Shown here: positions 1-8,739 of the stretch, piece by piece
How the letters are laid out: each line of letters opens with the position of its first letter
How positions within the stretch are numbered: position 1 is the stretch's first letter
Source of the DNA: CALVUJ01 sp045119835
GTDB lineage: Bacteria > Bacillota_I > Bacilli_A > RFN20 > DUOF01
DNA: 55,699 nucleotides
Assembly: GCA_045119835.1 (NCBI GenBank)
Contig: JBGVED010000012.1
Span: forward strand, 1 to 55,699
Direction: 5' to 3'
Notes under the pieces: model-generated
What the model saw: the letters and a program-made list of their open reading frames with translations, nothing else
Databases searched by the model: none
What the model was told of the DNA's origin: nothing
Program-made: the position numbers and the translations under genes

Positions 1-761
1 AGTATTCTCTCTTTTCTTGAAGAATAGGTATATGCTGGATAAATAGGATATCTTTTAAACGCTGCTTTTACTTTTCCTGTTAGAGAATCCACTTCGCAAA
101 TTCTTTCTATCTCATCATCAAATAATTCTACTCTTATTGTAAAATCATTTGTAGATGCTGGAGCAATTTCAATATTTTCTCCCCTTGCTCTAAAAGTCCC
201 TGGTGATAAATCTATGTCGTTTCTTGTATATTGCGATTCTACTAATTTATCAAACAATTCTTTTCTATCTATGATTTCTCCTTGAACTAAATCAAAAACA
301 AGTGAATTGTATTCATCTGGATCATTTAGTCCATATATAGCTGCAACTGAGGCTACAATTATAGTGTCTTTTCTAGATAAAGCAGAATTAACTGCGCTAC
401 TTCTCATCATTTCAATTTCATCATTTGTTAAAGCATTTTTATCAATGTATGTATCAGTTTTAGGAATATAAGCTTCAGGTTGATAGAAATCGAAATTGGA
501 AATAAAGTACTCTACTCTATTGTTTGGGAAAAATTCTTTTAATTCTGCATATAATTGACCTGCTAAAGTTTTATTGTGAGCCATTACAATTGTTGGCTTA
601 TTAATATGTTTAATAACATTAGATATAGTAAAAGTTTTTCCAGTTCCTGTTGCCCCTAATAAAACTTGGTGCCTTTTATTCTCTTTTATTCCTTCAACAA
701 GTTTTTTTATAGCCTTTTCTTGGTCTATTGACGGAGTATATTTTGACTTTAAATCGAACAT
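1..761 (-). CDS. uvrB: UvrB, excinuclease ABC subunit B (N-terminal part, cut by window edge)
   Basis: UvrB is the helicase-like damage-verification subunit of nucleotide excision repair; it receives DNA from UvrA and recruits UvrC. The 253 visible codons begin with ATG at 761-759 behind an AGAGGTG ribosome site and read without a stop to the window edge. Visible are the Walker A motif GATGTGKT (residues 36-43), the AHNKTLAGQL helicase motif (61-70), the hairpin insertion around FYQPEAYIP (92-100), and VASVAAIYG (137-145). The helicase C-terminal half and UVR motif lie outside the window. Odd point: the hairpin reads SNFDFYQPEAY where E. coli UvrB has SYYDYYQPEAY, so three of the four tyrosines are replaced by Asn, Phe and Phe. 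The family assignment is firm. A hairpin terminator separates it from the upstream protease gene. Confidence 0.97.
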   Translation of the reverse strand, partial: MFDLKSKYTPSIDQEKAIKKLVEGIKENKRHQVLLGATGTGKTFTISNVIKHINKPTIVMAHNKTLAGQLYAELKEFFPNNRVEYFISNFDFYQPEAYIPKTDTYIDKNALTNDEIEMMRSSAVNSALSRKDTIIVASVAAIYGLNDPDEYNSLVFDLVQGEIIDRKELFDKLVESQYTRNDIDLSPGTFRARGENIEIAPASTNDFTIRVELFDDEIERICEVDSLTGKVKAAFKRYPIYPAYTYSSRKERI

Positions 762-782
762 TAAATCACCTCTTTATATGAA

Positions 783-808
783 CAAAAGCTTAGTATTTTT
801 ACTAAGCT
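783..808 (-). terminator. Rho-independent terminator after the S41 protease gene
   Basis: A perfect 9-bp stem (787-795 with 800-808) with a 4-base loop, followed on the minus strand by TTTTG. The stop codon of the protease lies inside the stem. The uvrB start is only about 22 bases beyond the U-tract, so it could also act as an attenuator for uvrB. Confidence 0.7.
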
Positions 809-2217
809 CCATAATTATTTACAACTTCATTTATTTCATTTGCGTAATCAATAAATTTATCATCATAATTCTTAGCTAATAAATATCTAGTTGTTAATTT
901 ATCAAGTTTTCCACTTTCCTCTATTCCATTATCATGTTGATAACTTTTTAGTGAATTTTCTAGGTTTTCATCAAAGAAACTAGTTATTTCTCCTGTATAA
1001 TAGCCTAATTCTTTCATTATAATTTGTAAATTATAAACATCTATTCCATAATCATTTCTTTTTAATGTGATACTAGGGAAATTTAATAAGTGTATTCCAC
1101 TACCACTATAAGTAACTTCCGGAGAAACCCCTACCTTTTGAATTGAATTTCCAAGTGGAGTAAACCATAATGCATATGTATAATGAAAATATGTTCCATC
1201 AGTAAAATACATTGTTTTTTGAGCACTTCCCTTACCATAAGTTTTTACCCCAACTAAATCTACAACACTCCCCATATTTTCATTTAATGCTGCAGAGAAG
1301 GCTTCGGCACCAGAAGCACTTCCATTGTTTATTAAAATAATTATCTTACTAAAATCGTATTTATTATTGCTTGTTGTTTTATAGCTATATGATTCTCCAT
1401 CTTTATTCTGTGTTGATAAAACAACTTTCCCTTTAGGAAGGAAGAAATCAACACAGTCTACAACACTATGTATATATCCTCCTGGATTATCTCTTAAATC
1501 TATAATTAGTTTGTTGTAATTTTCTTCCTTTGCTTCTTGTAAATATTGTTGAAGATATGTAGCGGTATCATCAGCAAATTCGCTTATTCTTACATAAGCA
1601 ATTTCTTCACTCGAGAAATCTTTAAATACAGTAACAGGACTATATGTTGTTATATAACCAGTTAAAGTAATATCGATGTTTGCCCTTTCAACAACAATCT
1701 CTACTTCATCTTTATTAGTAATTAAAGTTTTTATATATTCTGTATCTTTATTTTCTAAAGAATTACCATCAATTGATTTTAGAATATCTCCTTTTTTAAA
1801 TCCGGCATCTATGTTGATTTTTGATGTAACATCACTAATTATAAAATATTCTTTATACTCACTAACGCTTATCCCTAAGCCTTGATATGAACTCGCTAAA
1901 GAACCAAGAGATGTTAAATATCTAGTAAAAGGGTCTTTTTGTGTATCTAGCATTCCATATATTGCTTTATCTATTAATGTTTTATCAATGTTTTCGTCTT
2001 CTTTACCATAATACCATTCATCTTTTAAAACAGAATAAATTGTATCTAATTTATTTTTATATCCATCATTTCTATTTGAGTTATTAAAAGCATAGGATAC
2101 ATAAAATCCTATAGAAAAAGCAACGAATGTCACAACAAGACATACAATTATATAGATTTTCTTTTGTTTTCTTGTTTCTTCTTTTAGTTTCTTTGAATAA
2201 TCTAAAATATCATCCAT
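802..2217 (-). CDS. S41 family C-terminal processing protease (CtpB-like)
   Basis: A 471-residue membrane-anchored serine protease. Order: short cytoplasmic N-terminus, one membrane helix (about 21-43), PDZ domain (about 105-190), S41 catalytic domain, and a peptidoglycan-binding_1 type helical domain at the C-terminus (about 385-450). By alignment with the CtpA/CtpB pattern the catalytic pair is Ser302 (in GSASGAE) and Lys329 (in TYGKGSAQ). The domain set and the gene order are those of B. subtilis CtpB, which cleaves a regulatory protein during sporulation; the substrate here is unknown. The ribosome site AGGAGGA overlaps the last codons and stop of the upstream yitT-like gene, which indicates cotranscription. 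The stop is TAG and a terminator follows. The active domain faces outside the membrane. Confidence 0.93.
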   Translation of the reverse strand: MDDILDYSKKLKEETRKQKKIYIIVCLVVTFVAFSIGFYVSYAFNNSNRNDGYKNKLDTIYSVLKDEWYYGKEDENIDKTLIDKAIYGMLDTQKDPFTRYLTSLGSLASSYQGLGISVSEYKEYFIISDVTSKINIDAGFKKGDILKSIDGNSLENKDTEYIKTLITNKDEVEIVVERANIDITLTGYITTYSPVTVFKDFSSEEIAYVRISEFADDTATYLQQYLQEAKEENYNKLIIDLRDNPGGYIHSVVDCVDFFLPKGKVVLSTQNKDGESYSYKTTSNNKYDFSKIIILINNGSASGAEAFSAALNENMGSVVDLVGVKTYGKGSAQKTMYFTDGTYFHYTYALWFTPLGNSIQKVGVSPEVTYSGSGIHLLNFPSITLKRNDYGIDVYNLQIIMKELGYYTGEITSFFDENLENSLKSYQHDNGIEESGKLDKLTTRYLLAKNYDDKFIDYANEINEVVNNYGA

Positions 2218-2219
2218 AC

Positions 2220-3092
2220 TTATTTCCTCCTAGTAATTAACTCCTCAAATCCATTACCATAAGTATTAATTGTTTTGTAAATACTTATAAAGGCATTTTC
2301 ATCAATCATATATATATTCTTTTTTATATCATAGTATTCTTTTTCATTGAAAACAACTTCTATAACTTTTTTATCATTTCTGGTTATTCCACCTTGCGCT
2401 AATATTATAGTTGTTCCTCGTTCTAAAATATTATTTAAATATGAATTTATTTCATCAAATTTATCGCTTACAATATGAGCCATATAACTACTTGTTCCAC
2501 TTATCGTTATTCTCTCTATTATATATGAGGTTAATAGTACACATACTATTCCATATAAGGCACTTTCTAATGACATACTTACTAAACTAAGAACAATTAT
2601 AATTGTATCAATAGCGAAAGTAGATATAGAAAGTTTTATTTTAAAATACTTCTTCAAAGCTAAACTAACTACATCGACTCCTCCAGTAGATCCCCCGTTA
2701 CGATAGACAATTCCTAAGCCAAATCCACACAAAACTGCTCCCGCTAATGTCGCTAATAAAGAATCAGTAATTTCATTTGACAAATCAACAAAATATTCTA
2801 CATTTGTTAAAATGCTAACTAGCAAAGGATAAATAAGTGTTGATAGTAGTGTTTTTAAAGCAAATTCTTTTCCTAAAATTAGAAAGCCTATAAAGAACAA
2901 AGCCCAACATAAAATTATAATTATTATTTCAGGCTCTATTTTAAATATCGACTCTATAATAAGAGATATTCCACTTGTTCCTCCATTTACAATACCATGA
3001 GGCAAAATGAATAAACTAATCCCTAATGCTAGAGAAATATTTCCTATAATTATAAACAAAAAACTTACTAATTTTTGCTTACTTAACTTCAT
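2220..3092 (-). CDS. YitT family membrane protein (DUF161 plus DUF2179)
   Basis: A 290-residue integral membrane protein with five or six hydrophobic helices in residues 8-200, typical glycine-rich turns (IVNGGTSGIS near 36-45 and NGGSTGGVDVVSL near 130-142), and a soluble C-terminal alpha/beta domain (about 210-285) of the DUF2179 type with GTTIILAQGGIT. The family is widespread in Firmicutes; its transport role, if any, is not established. B. subtilis has a member of this family (yvjA) in the same place after secA-prfB. It starts 3 bases after the prfB stop behind a GGGGGAA ribosome site, and its last codons contain the ribosome site of the protease gene. Family call firm, function unknown. 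Confidence 0.92.
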   Translation of the reverse strand: MKLSKQKLVSFLFIIIGNISLALGISLFILPHGIVNGGTSGISLIIESIFKIEPEIIIIILCWALFFIGFLILGKEFALKTLLSTLIYPLLVSILTNVEYFVDLSNEITDSLLATLAGAVLCGFGLGIVYRNGGSTGGVDVVSLALKKYFKIKLSISTFAIDTIIIVLSLVSMSLESALYGIVCVLLTSYIIERITISGTSSYMAHIVSDKFDEINSYLNNILERGTTIILAQGGITRNDKKVIEVVFNEKEYYDIKKNIYMIDENAFISIYKTINTYGNGFEELITRRK

Positions 3093-3095
3093 AAA

Positions 3096-4187
3096 TTATT
3101 CCCCCATTTTTAAATATGCGCTTATAAAGCCATCAATTTCTCCATCCATTACTTTTTTTACATCGCTAACTTCATAATCACTTCTGTGGTCTTTAACCAT
3201 TGTATATGGGCAAAAAACATAACTTCTTATTTGTGAGCCCCATTCATTAGCCATATTTTCTCCCTTTAATTTACTAATTTCTTTTTTCTTTTCAAGTAGC
3301 ATAAGTTGATATAATTTTCCTTTTAAAATATTCATACAGTATTCTTTATTTTGAATTTGAGATCTTTGGTTTTGACAACTTACTACAATTCCAGTAGGAA
3401 TATGAGTAATTCTAACAGCAGAATCTGTTTTATTTATGTGTTGTCCTCCCGCCCCACTTGCTCTATAAGTATCGATTCTTATTTCTTCTTCTTTTATTTC
3501 AACTTCTATATCATCTTCAAATTTAGGGGTAACATCTACAGAAGCGAACGATGTATGCCTTCTTTTTGAAGAATCAAACGGAGATATTCTTACTAATCTA
3601 TGTACTCCTTTTTCTCCTTTTAAAAGTCCATATATATTTTCCCCTTTAATTTCAAAAGTAACGCTTTTTATTCCTGCTTCTTCTCCTGAAAGATAATCTA
3701 AGATATCTACTTTACAATTATTTTTTTCACACCATCTTACATACATTCTAAAAAGCATATCTGCCCAGTCATGAGATTCTGTTCCTCCTGCTCCTGGATG
3801 AATTTCCAAAATAGCATTGTTATTATCAAAAGGTCCACTTAATAAAATTTCTAACTCCATTTTTTCTAAGAGTTTATCGGCATTTATTAATTCTTCATCA
3901 GCCATTTCAATCATCTCATCATCATTACTATCTAAAAAATCTTTTATATCACTATACCAATTTTCTAGTTTTGTTATTTGAGATAAATTCTCTTTATTTT
4001 TATTTAATGTTTTTAAAACTTGTTTTGCGTTTTTTGTATCATTCCAAAAATCATCTTTGTTACTTTCATTTTCTAACTTTTCTATTTCACTTAAAAGAGA
4101 GTTAATGTTTAAACAATCTTTTAAATCACTAACTCTTTTTATGGAATTATTACAGTTTACTCTTAATTCATAAACCTCTCTAGCCAT
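3096..4187 (-). CDS. prfB: Peptide chain release factor 2 (RF2), encoded without frameshift
   Basis: RF2 recognises UAA and UGA stop codons and triggers release of the finished protein. The 363-residue product has the SPF anticodon-like motif at 202-204, diagnostic for RF2 rather than RF1, and the catalytic GGQ at 247-249. I chose ATG 4187 over the upstream TTG at 4211: it lies 4 bases after the secA stop, has TAAGG at suitable spacing, and gives a normal N-terminus. Most bacterial prfB genes need a programmed +1 frameshift at CUU UGA near codon 25. Here the region reads straight through (residues 18-30, RVSDLKDCLNINS) with no in-frame TGA, so the autoregulatory frameshift is absent. Part of the secA-prfB-yitT-ctp operon. 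Confidence 0.97.
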   Translation of the reverse strand: MAREVYELRVNCNNSIKRVSDLKDCLNINSLLSEIEKLENESNKDDFWNDTKNAKQVLKTLNKNKENLSQITKLENWYSDIKDFLDSNDDEMIEMADEELINADKLLEKMELEILLSGPFDNNNAILEIHPGAGGTESHDWADMLFRMYVRWCEKNNCKVDILDYLSGEEAGIKSVTFEIKGENIYGLLKGEKGVHRLVRISPFDSSKRRHTSFASVDVTPKFEDDIEVEIKEEEIRIDTYRASGAGGQHINKTDSAVRITHIPTGIVVSCQNQRSQIQNKEYCMNILKGKLYQLMLLEKKKEISKLKGENMANEWGSQIRSYVFCPYTMVKDHRSDYEVSDVKKVMDGEIDGFISAYLKMGE

Positions 4188-4191
4188 GAAA

Positions 4192-6546
4192 TTAAACCTT
4201 ACTTCCTTCAACTTTTACTATTTTCATATTTAAAGTATACATTGTTGTTTCTAAAGAAATGTTATTTGCCATTTGTTCAAACATTTTGTAGCCCTCATTA
4301 ATATAAGTATTTAATGGATCTTGTTGAGCATAAGCCATATAGTTTACACCTTGTCTTAATTTAGACATATTGTCTATATGTTGAGTCCAATGTTTGTCTA
4401 CAATTGAAATAGCAATTTTCCTTTTTAAATCGTTGAAATGTTCTTCTGGTATATCTTGATTTTTGCTTTGGCAAATTGTTTTAAATATACTAGTAAGAGC
4501 CTGTTTTACATCTTCAATTGATTTATCTTTATAATCATCTTTATTTAACAATAAATCTATTTTTAAGTACTGTTTAATAAATTCTCTTAATTTTTCAAAA
4601 TCTATTTCTGGTTCACTATCTACATAGTAAATAGAATTGTCTATTAAGAATGATGCAGCATTTGTGTGAAGTTTATCAATAACTATACTTGGGTTTTCAC
4701 TACCTAAGATATCATCTCTTTGCTTATACATAATTTCCCTTTGTTGTCTTAAAACTTCATCGTATTTTAATACGTATTTTCTGCTATCAAAAGCAGCTCC
4801 CTCAACTCTAACTTGGGCACTTGAAATTAATTTTGTAACTAGAACACTATCAATAGCCTCATCTCCTAAAGAAGCAAACAATCTATTGTCTTTTAAATTT
4901 CCAAATCTCTTCATTAAGTCATCTTCTAAAGAAACGTAAAATCTTGAATAACCAGGGTCTCCTTGTCTTCCACTACGTCCTCTAAGTTGGTTATCTACAC
5001 GTCTTGATTCATTTCTTTCACTACCCAATACTGCTAATCCACCTAGTTCCTTTACACCTTCTCCAAGTTTAATATCGGTACCACGTCCAGCCATGTTTGT
5101 TGCTATTGTAACAGCTCCTTTTTGACCAGCTTTTGCAACTATTTCTGCTTCTCTTTCATGATTTTTAGCATTTAATACTTCGTGTTTAATTTTTCTTTTA
5201 CTTAATCTTTCAGACAATACTTCACTTACATCAACAGATGAAGTACCAACAAGAATTGGTTGTCCTGTCTGGTGTCTTGTTACAACCTCTTCTATTAAAG
5301 CTTTGTATTTAGCTTCTGTTGAATTGTAGACAAGATCTGTATCATCAATTCTTTGAATAGGTTTATTAGTTGGTATTTCTAAAACTTTCATGTTATAAAT
5401 TTCTTTTAATTCTTCTTCCTCTGTTTTAGCAGTACCTGTCATACCGGATAATTTTTTATACAATCTAAAGAAATTTTGATATGTTATTGTAGCAATAGTA
5501 ATAGTTTCTTGTTTTATTCTAACTCCTTCTTTTGCTTCAATTGCTTGATGCAACCCATCGCTCCATTGTCTTCCTGGCATTAAACGTCCAGTAAACTGGT
5601 CAATAATAATTACTTCTCCTTTTACAACTGTGTAGTCAACGTTTCTTTGCATAATATAATTTGCTCTTAACGCTTGATTTATATGATGCACTAAAGAAGT
5701 ATTCTCAACAGAGTTAAAGTTTTCTATATTAAATACTTTTTCGGCATGTTTTACACCTTCATCGTTTAGATAAATATTTTTAGTTTTTTCATCTAAAGTA
5801 TAGTGATGTGGTTTTAAACTTTTAGTAAATTTATCTGCTTGAGTGTATAATTGATGAACATTTTTACTTCCTCCAGAAATAATCAAAGGAGTTTTTCCTT
5901 CATCTATTAAAATAGAATCACACTCATCCACTAAAGCAAAGTTTAATTCTCTTAAAACTTTATCATTTAAAGAAGTTACCATGTTATCTCTTAAGTAGTC
6001 AAACCCAACTTCACTTCCTGTTGTATATGTAACATCACATAAGTATGCTTCTTTTTTCTCACTAGGAGTTAATTCTCTAGCGTTTATACCAACTGTTAAA
6101 CCTAAGAATCTATAAATTCTGCCCATCCACTCAGCATCACGTTTTGCTAAATATTCGTTTACTGTAATAATGTGAACTCCTTTTCCTTCTAAGGCGTTTA
6201 AATAAACAGCCATTGTCGCAGTTAATGTTTTTCCTTCTCCAGTTCTCATCTCAGCAACATCGCCTTCATTTAAAACTAAAGCACCCATTACTTGGACTTT
6301 ATATGGAAATTCATTATTAACTCGTTTTGCAGCTTCTCTTGCAACCGCATAAGCTTCAAATTTGATATCTTCTAAAGTTTTACCTTCTTTTAATAAGTTT
6401 CTAAAATATTGTGTCTTCCCTTGCAACTCGCTATCACTTAATTTTGAAATTTCTTCTTCATAGCTTAAAACAAGATCCGCATCTTTATCTATTCTTGCTA
6501 AATGTTTTTTGTCAACTCTAAATAATTTATTTAACCAATTACCCAT
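4192..6546 (-). CDS. secA: SecA, preprotein translocase ATPase
   Basis: SecA drives Sec-dependent export through SecYEG; the giant secreted proteins in this window would be natural clients. The product is 784 residues from ATG 6546, which has GAGGAG seven bases upstream; the in-frame ATG at 6561 overlaps that site and is less likely. Visible: Walker A TGEGKTLT (about 102-109), DECD (207-210), the preprotein-binding region, the GMTGTA motif, and GTDIKLG/QLRGRSGRQGDPG of the second motor half. It ends soon after the helical scaffold (NMKIVKVEGSKV), so the usual C-terminal linker and CxCxSGK zinc finger that binds SecB are missing, compared with about 841 residues in B. subtilis. First gene of the secA-prfB-yitT-ctp run. 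Confidence 0.98.
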   Translation of the reverse strand: MGNWLNKLFRVDKKHLARIDKDADLVLSYEEEISKLSDSELQGKTQYFRNLLKEGKTLEDIKFEAYAVAREAAKRVNNEFPYKVQVMGALVLNEGDVAEMRTGEGKTLTATMAVYLNALEGKGVHIITVNEYLAKRDAEWMGRIYRFLGLTVGINARELTPSEKKEAYLCDVTYTTGSEVGFDYLRDNMVTSLNDKVLRELNFALVDECDSILIDEGKTPLIISGGSKNVHQLYTQADKFTKSLKPHHYTLDEKTKNIYLNDEGVKHAEKVFNIENFNSVENTSLVHHINQALRANYIMQRNVDYTVVKGEVIIIDQFTGRLMPGRQWSDGLHQAIEAKEGVRIKQETITIATITYQNFFRLYKKLSGMTGTAKTEEEELKEIYNMKVLEIPTNKPIQRIDDTDLVYNSTEAKYKALIEEVVTRHQTGQPILVGTSSVDVSEVLSERLSKRKIKHEVLNAKNHEREAEIVAKAGQKGAVTIATNMAGRGTDIKLGEGVKELGGLAVLGSERNESRRVDNQLRGRSGRQGDPGYSRFYVSLEDDLMKRFGNLKDNRLFASLGDEAIDSVLVTKLISSAQVRVEGAAFDSRKYVLKYDEVLRQQREIMYKQRDDILGSENPSIVIDKLHTNAASFLIDNSIYYVDSEPEIDFEKLREFIKQYLKIDLLLNKDDYKDKSIEDVKQALTSIFKTICQSKNQDIPEEHFNDLKRKIAISIVDKHWTQHIDNMSKLRQGVNYMAYAQQDPLNTYINEGYKMFEQMANNISLETTMYTLNMKIVKVEGSKV

Positions 6547-6569
6547 AACTTCACTCCTCATTTAATATT

Positions 6570-6591
6570 TTAACATGTTTTACATGTTTAA
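6570..6591. repeat. Inverted repeat upstream of secA
   Basis: AACATG, 5 bases, CATGTT (6572-6577 and 6583-6588), flanked by TT and AA. It lies 25-45 bases upstream of the secA start, overlapping a TGTTAAAAT sequence that could be an extended -10 element on the minus strand. It could be an operator or a chance AT-rich palindrome; no regulator is implied. Confidence 0.3.
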
Positions 6592-6660
6592 ATATATGTA
6601 TTAGTCTTTTTTATAGTTTTTATTTTAACATATTTTTAGCAAATATGTTATCAATTTAAA

Positions 6661-6686
6661 TTAAAAGGAGCACCTTAGCACTCCTT
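6661..6686 (-). terminator. Terminator after the cold-shock gene
   Basis: On the minus strand a 9-bp stem with two G-U pairs (AAGGAGTGC with GTGCTCCTT), a TAAG loop and then TTTTAATTT. It directly follows the cold-shock gene and separates it from secA. Confidence 0.75.
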
Positions 6687-6691
6687 AAGTT

Positions 6692-6895
6692 TTATTGAGT
6701 TATTGCAACAACATTTTGAGCTTGCAATCCATGATCAGTTTCAAGAACATCAAATTCTACTTCTTGACCTTCTTGTAGGGTTTTATAACCATCTAATACT
6801 ATTTGACTGTAATGAACAAAAATATCATTACCTTCTCCTCTATTTATAAAACCATAACCTTTGTTTGCATTAAACCATTTAACTTTTCCTGTCAT
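6692..6895 (-). CDS. Cold-shock protein (CspA family)
   Basis: A 67-residue single cold-shock domain protein, an RNA chaperone binding single-stranded nucleic acid. RNP1-like KGYGFI (12-17) and RNP2-like DIFVHY (24-29) are both present, as is the KVKWFNANKG start typical of the family. The start is ATG 6895; an upstream in-frame extension to 6934 would cover the ribosome site GGAAGGAAAGGATG and does not resemble the family. It has its own likely promoter (-35 TTGAAA, 18-base spacer, -10 TATTAT) and its own terminator, so it is probably monocistronic. Confidence 0.96.
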   Translation of the reverse strand: MTGKVKWFNANKGYGFINRGEGNDIFVHYSQIVLDGYKTLQEGQEVEFDVLETDHGLQAQNVVAITQ

Positions 6896-6939
6896 ACTAT
6901 TACATCCTTTCCTTCCATATAGGTTTTGCAACATTAAAA

Positions 6940-6969
6940 ATAATACTTTTTTTCTTTATATTATTTCAA
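6940..6969 (-). promoter_or_regulatory. Likely sigma-A promoter of the cold-shock gene
   Basis: On the minus strand TTGAAA (6964-6969) and TATTAT (6940-6945) are separated by 18 bases. The predicted start of transcription gives a leader of roughly 35-40 bases before the ATG at 6895. The -35 element overlaps the comFC stop codon. Confidence 0.5.
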
Positions 6970-7580
6970 ACTATTTCGTTCTTCAAAATCCGACAATTAC
7001 TGGATAAAACAAGCACTTTTTTATCTATGTTTGCTGGTATTTGACTAATCATCGCTTTTATTGTCGAACCACTTGTGAGTACATCGTCAACAATAAGCAC
7101 TCTTTTTACCCCATTCAACATACTTTTGTCGATTTTTATAACATTTTGAATGTTTGCTCTATCTATCAGATTCTTGTCACTTTGCTTCCATTCTTCACTT
7201 TTAATAAAACATTTTATAATTTTTAAATTAAGTCCATTGAATATTTCTTCTAAATGATTAAAATCTCTTTTTTGTTCTATAGATTTATTAGAGGGCGCTA
7301 AAACTATAGCATACCTTTTATACTTTCTTCTTAACTTAGAAACATTAAAATTTAGAAAAACTCCTTTTAATAGATAATCTCCCAATCCTTTATATCTATA
7401 CAAAATATCTTTAAAAAATTCATCATAGTAATATAAAATCAAACCTTTTACACCAAGAATTAAAAATTTATCATTTCTTATTTTAAAGCTATTTAAACAG
7501 TCATAGCATATTGGATATGCATTTATCAAAGAATTGAATGTTTCTTCTATATTATTGTCGCAGACTAAACACTTATTCAT
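6966..7580 (-). CDS. comFC: ComFC-like phosphoribosyltransferase-family competence protein
   Basis: A 204-residue ComF-family protein: an N-terminal four-cysteine zinc site (Cys4, Cys7, Cys25, Cys28) followed by a type I phosphoribosyltransferase fold with the PRPP-binding loop VLIVDDVLTSGST (161-173). In competent bacteria ComFC works with the ComFA translocase in uptake of single-stranded DNA; no enzymatic substrate is established. The ATG at 7580 lies inside the end of comFA (8-base overlap), so the two are translationally coupled. It ends in TGA, which together with RF2 shows that UGA is a stop here. No comFB lies between them, unlike B. subtilis. Confidence 0.9.
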   Translation of the reverse strand: MNKCLVCDNNIEETFNSLINAYPICYDCLNSFKIRNDKFLILGVKGLILYYYDEFFKDILYRYKGLGDYLLKGVFLNFNVSKLRRKYKRYAIVLAPSNKSIEQKRDFNHLEEIFNGLNLKIIKCFIKSEEWKQSDKNLIDRANIQNVIKIDKSMLNGVKRVLIVDDVLTSGSTIKAMISQIPANIDKKVLVLSSNCRILKNEIV

Positions 7581-8664
7581 TACAATCTTTTATTTTTTTG
7601 ATAGTCTTTTTAATTTCTTTATTTTTCTTTTTGCAAATAAACATAATCTCTCCTTTATTGTAGATTTTATCCCTACCGACTCTTCCAGAAATCTGAATCA
7701 ATGTATCTTTATTAAACAAACTATTATCAGCATTATAAACTATAACTTGCACATCTTTTATTGTTATTCCTCTCTCTAAAATTGTTGTGGTAAATACTAT
7801 CCCTTTTTTCATTAATTTTATTTTAGATAATATTTCTTCTCTATGTTCACACTTAGAGTTAACTAAATAATTATATTTTATTTTTCTAGCGATTTTCTTC
7901 TGACATTTAATTGTTGGAAAATAAACAAGTACAACTTTCTCTTTATATTTCTTCAGCAATCTTTTTAGTGAAAGAGTCATATTAATAGAAACAATGCATT
8001 TAGGAAGTGGCAAATCATAACCGTGATATCTTTTATTTAAATAATGTTTTTTTATGTTTAAATCTTTTTCAATATATAATGGCATCGTCGCACTTAAATA
8101 GACAAATAGCTTTGAACATTTATGTACAATTTCTTTTAAAACTTTGTCGTTGTTATAAGGAAAAGCGTCTACTTCATCTATTATTAAAATATCAAAATAA
8201 TTTATGTATCTAAAACTTTGATGGGTGGTAAAAATAATCACATCTCCCTCTAAAACTTTGTTATTCCCTCCATAGACTGCTACTACGCTTACATTAAAAT
8301 CTTTGCTTATCCTCTCTTTTAATTCTATAACAACATCTTTTCTGGGTATTGCTATGCCTATCTTTTTATTGCTATTTAAGCAATACTTTAATAATTCATA
8401 AATAATCTCTGTTTTTCCAGCTCCGCATACGGCATTAATTGCGCAATTTTGGTTTCCTTTTACATTTTCAATGATAAAATCGCTGGCTCTTTTTTGTTCA
8501 TTAGTCAATTCATATTTTAAGCTATATTCTCCTTTATTAATAATATAGCTTTCATCTGCTTTTTGGCTTTTATAATTTAAACATTTACGGCAATATAATT
8601 TATTCTTTAAATAGTAAAAATAATTTTTGTCTCTGTTAGAGCAAATTGGGCAAACCTCTCTCAT
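7573..8664 (-). CDS. comFA: ComFA-like DNA-uptake helicase/translocase
   Basis: A 363-residue superfamily 2 ATPase thought to pull single-stranded DNA into the cytoplasm during transformation. Visible: N-terminal zinc site Cys5, Cys8, Cys25, Cys28; Walker A GAGKT (81-85); DEVD box (163-166); LSATMP motif; and the QISGRVGRD motif VI near the C-terminus. The start ATG 8664 has AAGGAG at good spacing; the in-frame ATG at 8679 overlaps that ribosome site. It is shorter than B. subtilis ComFA (about 460), mostly in the N-terminal part. It is coupled to comFC. Other uptake genes (comE, comG) are not in the window, so competence itself is not shown. Confidence 0.93.
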   Translation of the reverse strand: MREVCPICSNRDKNYFYYLKNKLYCRKCLNYKSQKADESYIINKGEYSLKYELTNEQKRASDFIIENVKGNQNCAINAVCGAGKTEIIYELLKYCLNSNKKIGIAIPRKDVVIELKERISKDFNVSVVAVYGGNNKVLEGDVIIFTTHQSFRYINYFDILIIDEVDAFPYNNDKVLKEIVHKCSKLFVYLSATMPLYIEKDLNIKKHYLNKRYHGYDLPLPKCIVSINMTLSLKRLLKKYKEKVVLVYFPTIKCQKKIARKIKYNYLVNSKCEHREEILSKIKLMKKGIVFTTTILERGITIKDVQVIVYNADNSLFNKDTLIQISGRVGRDKIYNKGEIMFICKKKNKEIKKTIKKIKDCNE

Positions 8665-8711
8665 TTTTTCTCCTTTCATTAATATTAATAGAGAGAATTT
8701 TTATTTTGTAA

Positions 8712-8739
8712 CAAAAAAAAGCTGTTTTTTACAGCTTTT
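8712..8739 (-). terminator. Terminator after the GNAT-like gene
   Basis: Perfect 9-bp stem AAAAGCTGT with ACAGCTTTT (8717-8725 and 8731-8739), 5-base loop, then a long U-tract on the minus strand. The stop codon of the upstream gene sits at the base of the stem. Confidence 0.85.

Noticed and set aside
4188..4211. Upstream TTG start for prfB overlapping secA
   Set aside because: ATG 4187 lies just after the secA stop with a ribosome site and yields the family-typical N-terminus.
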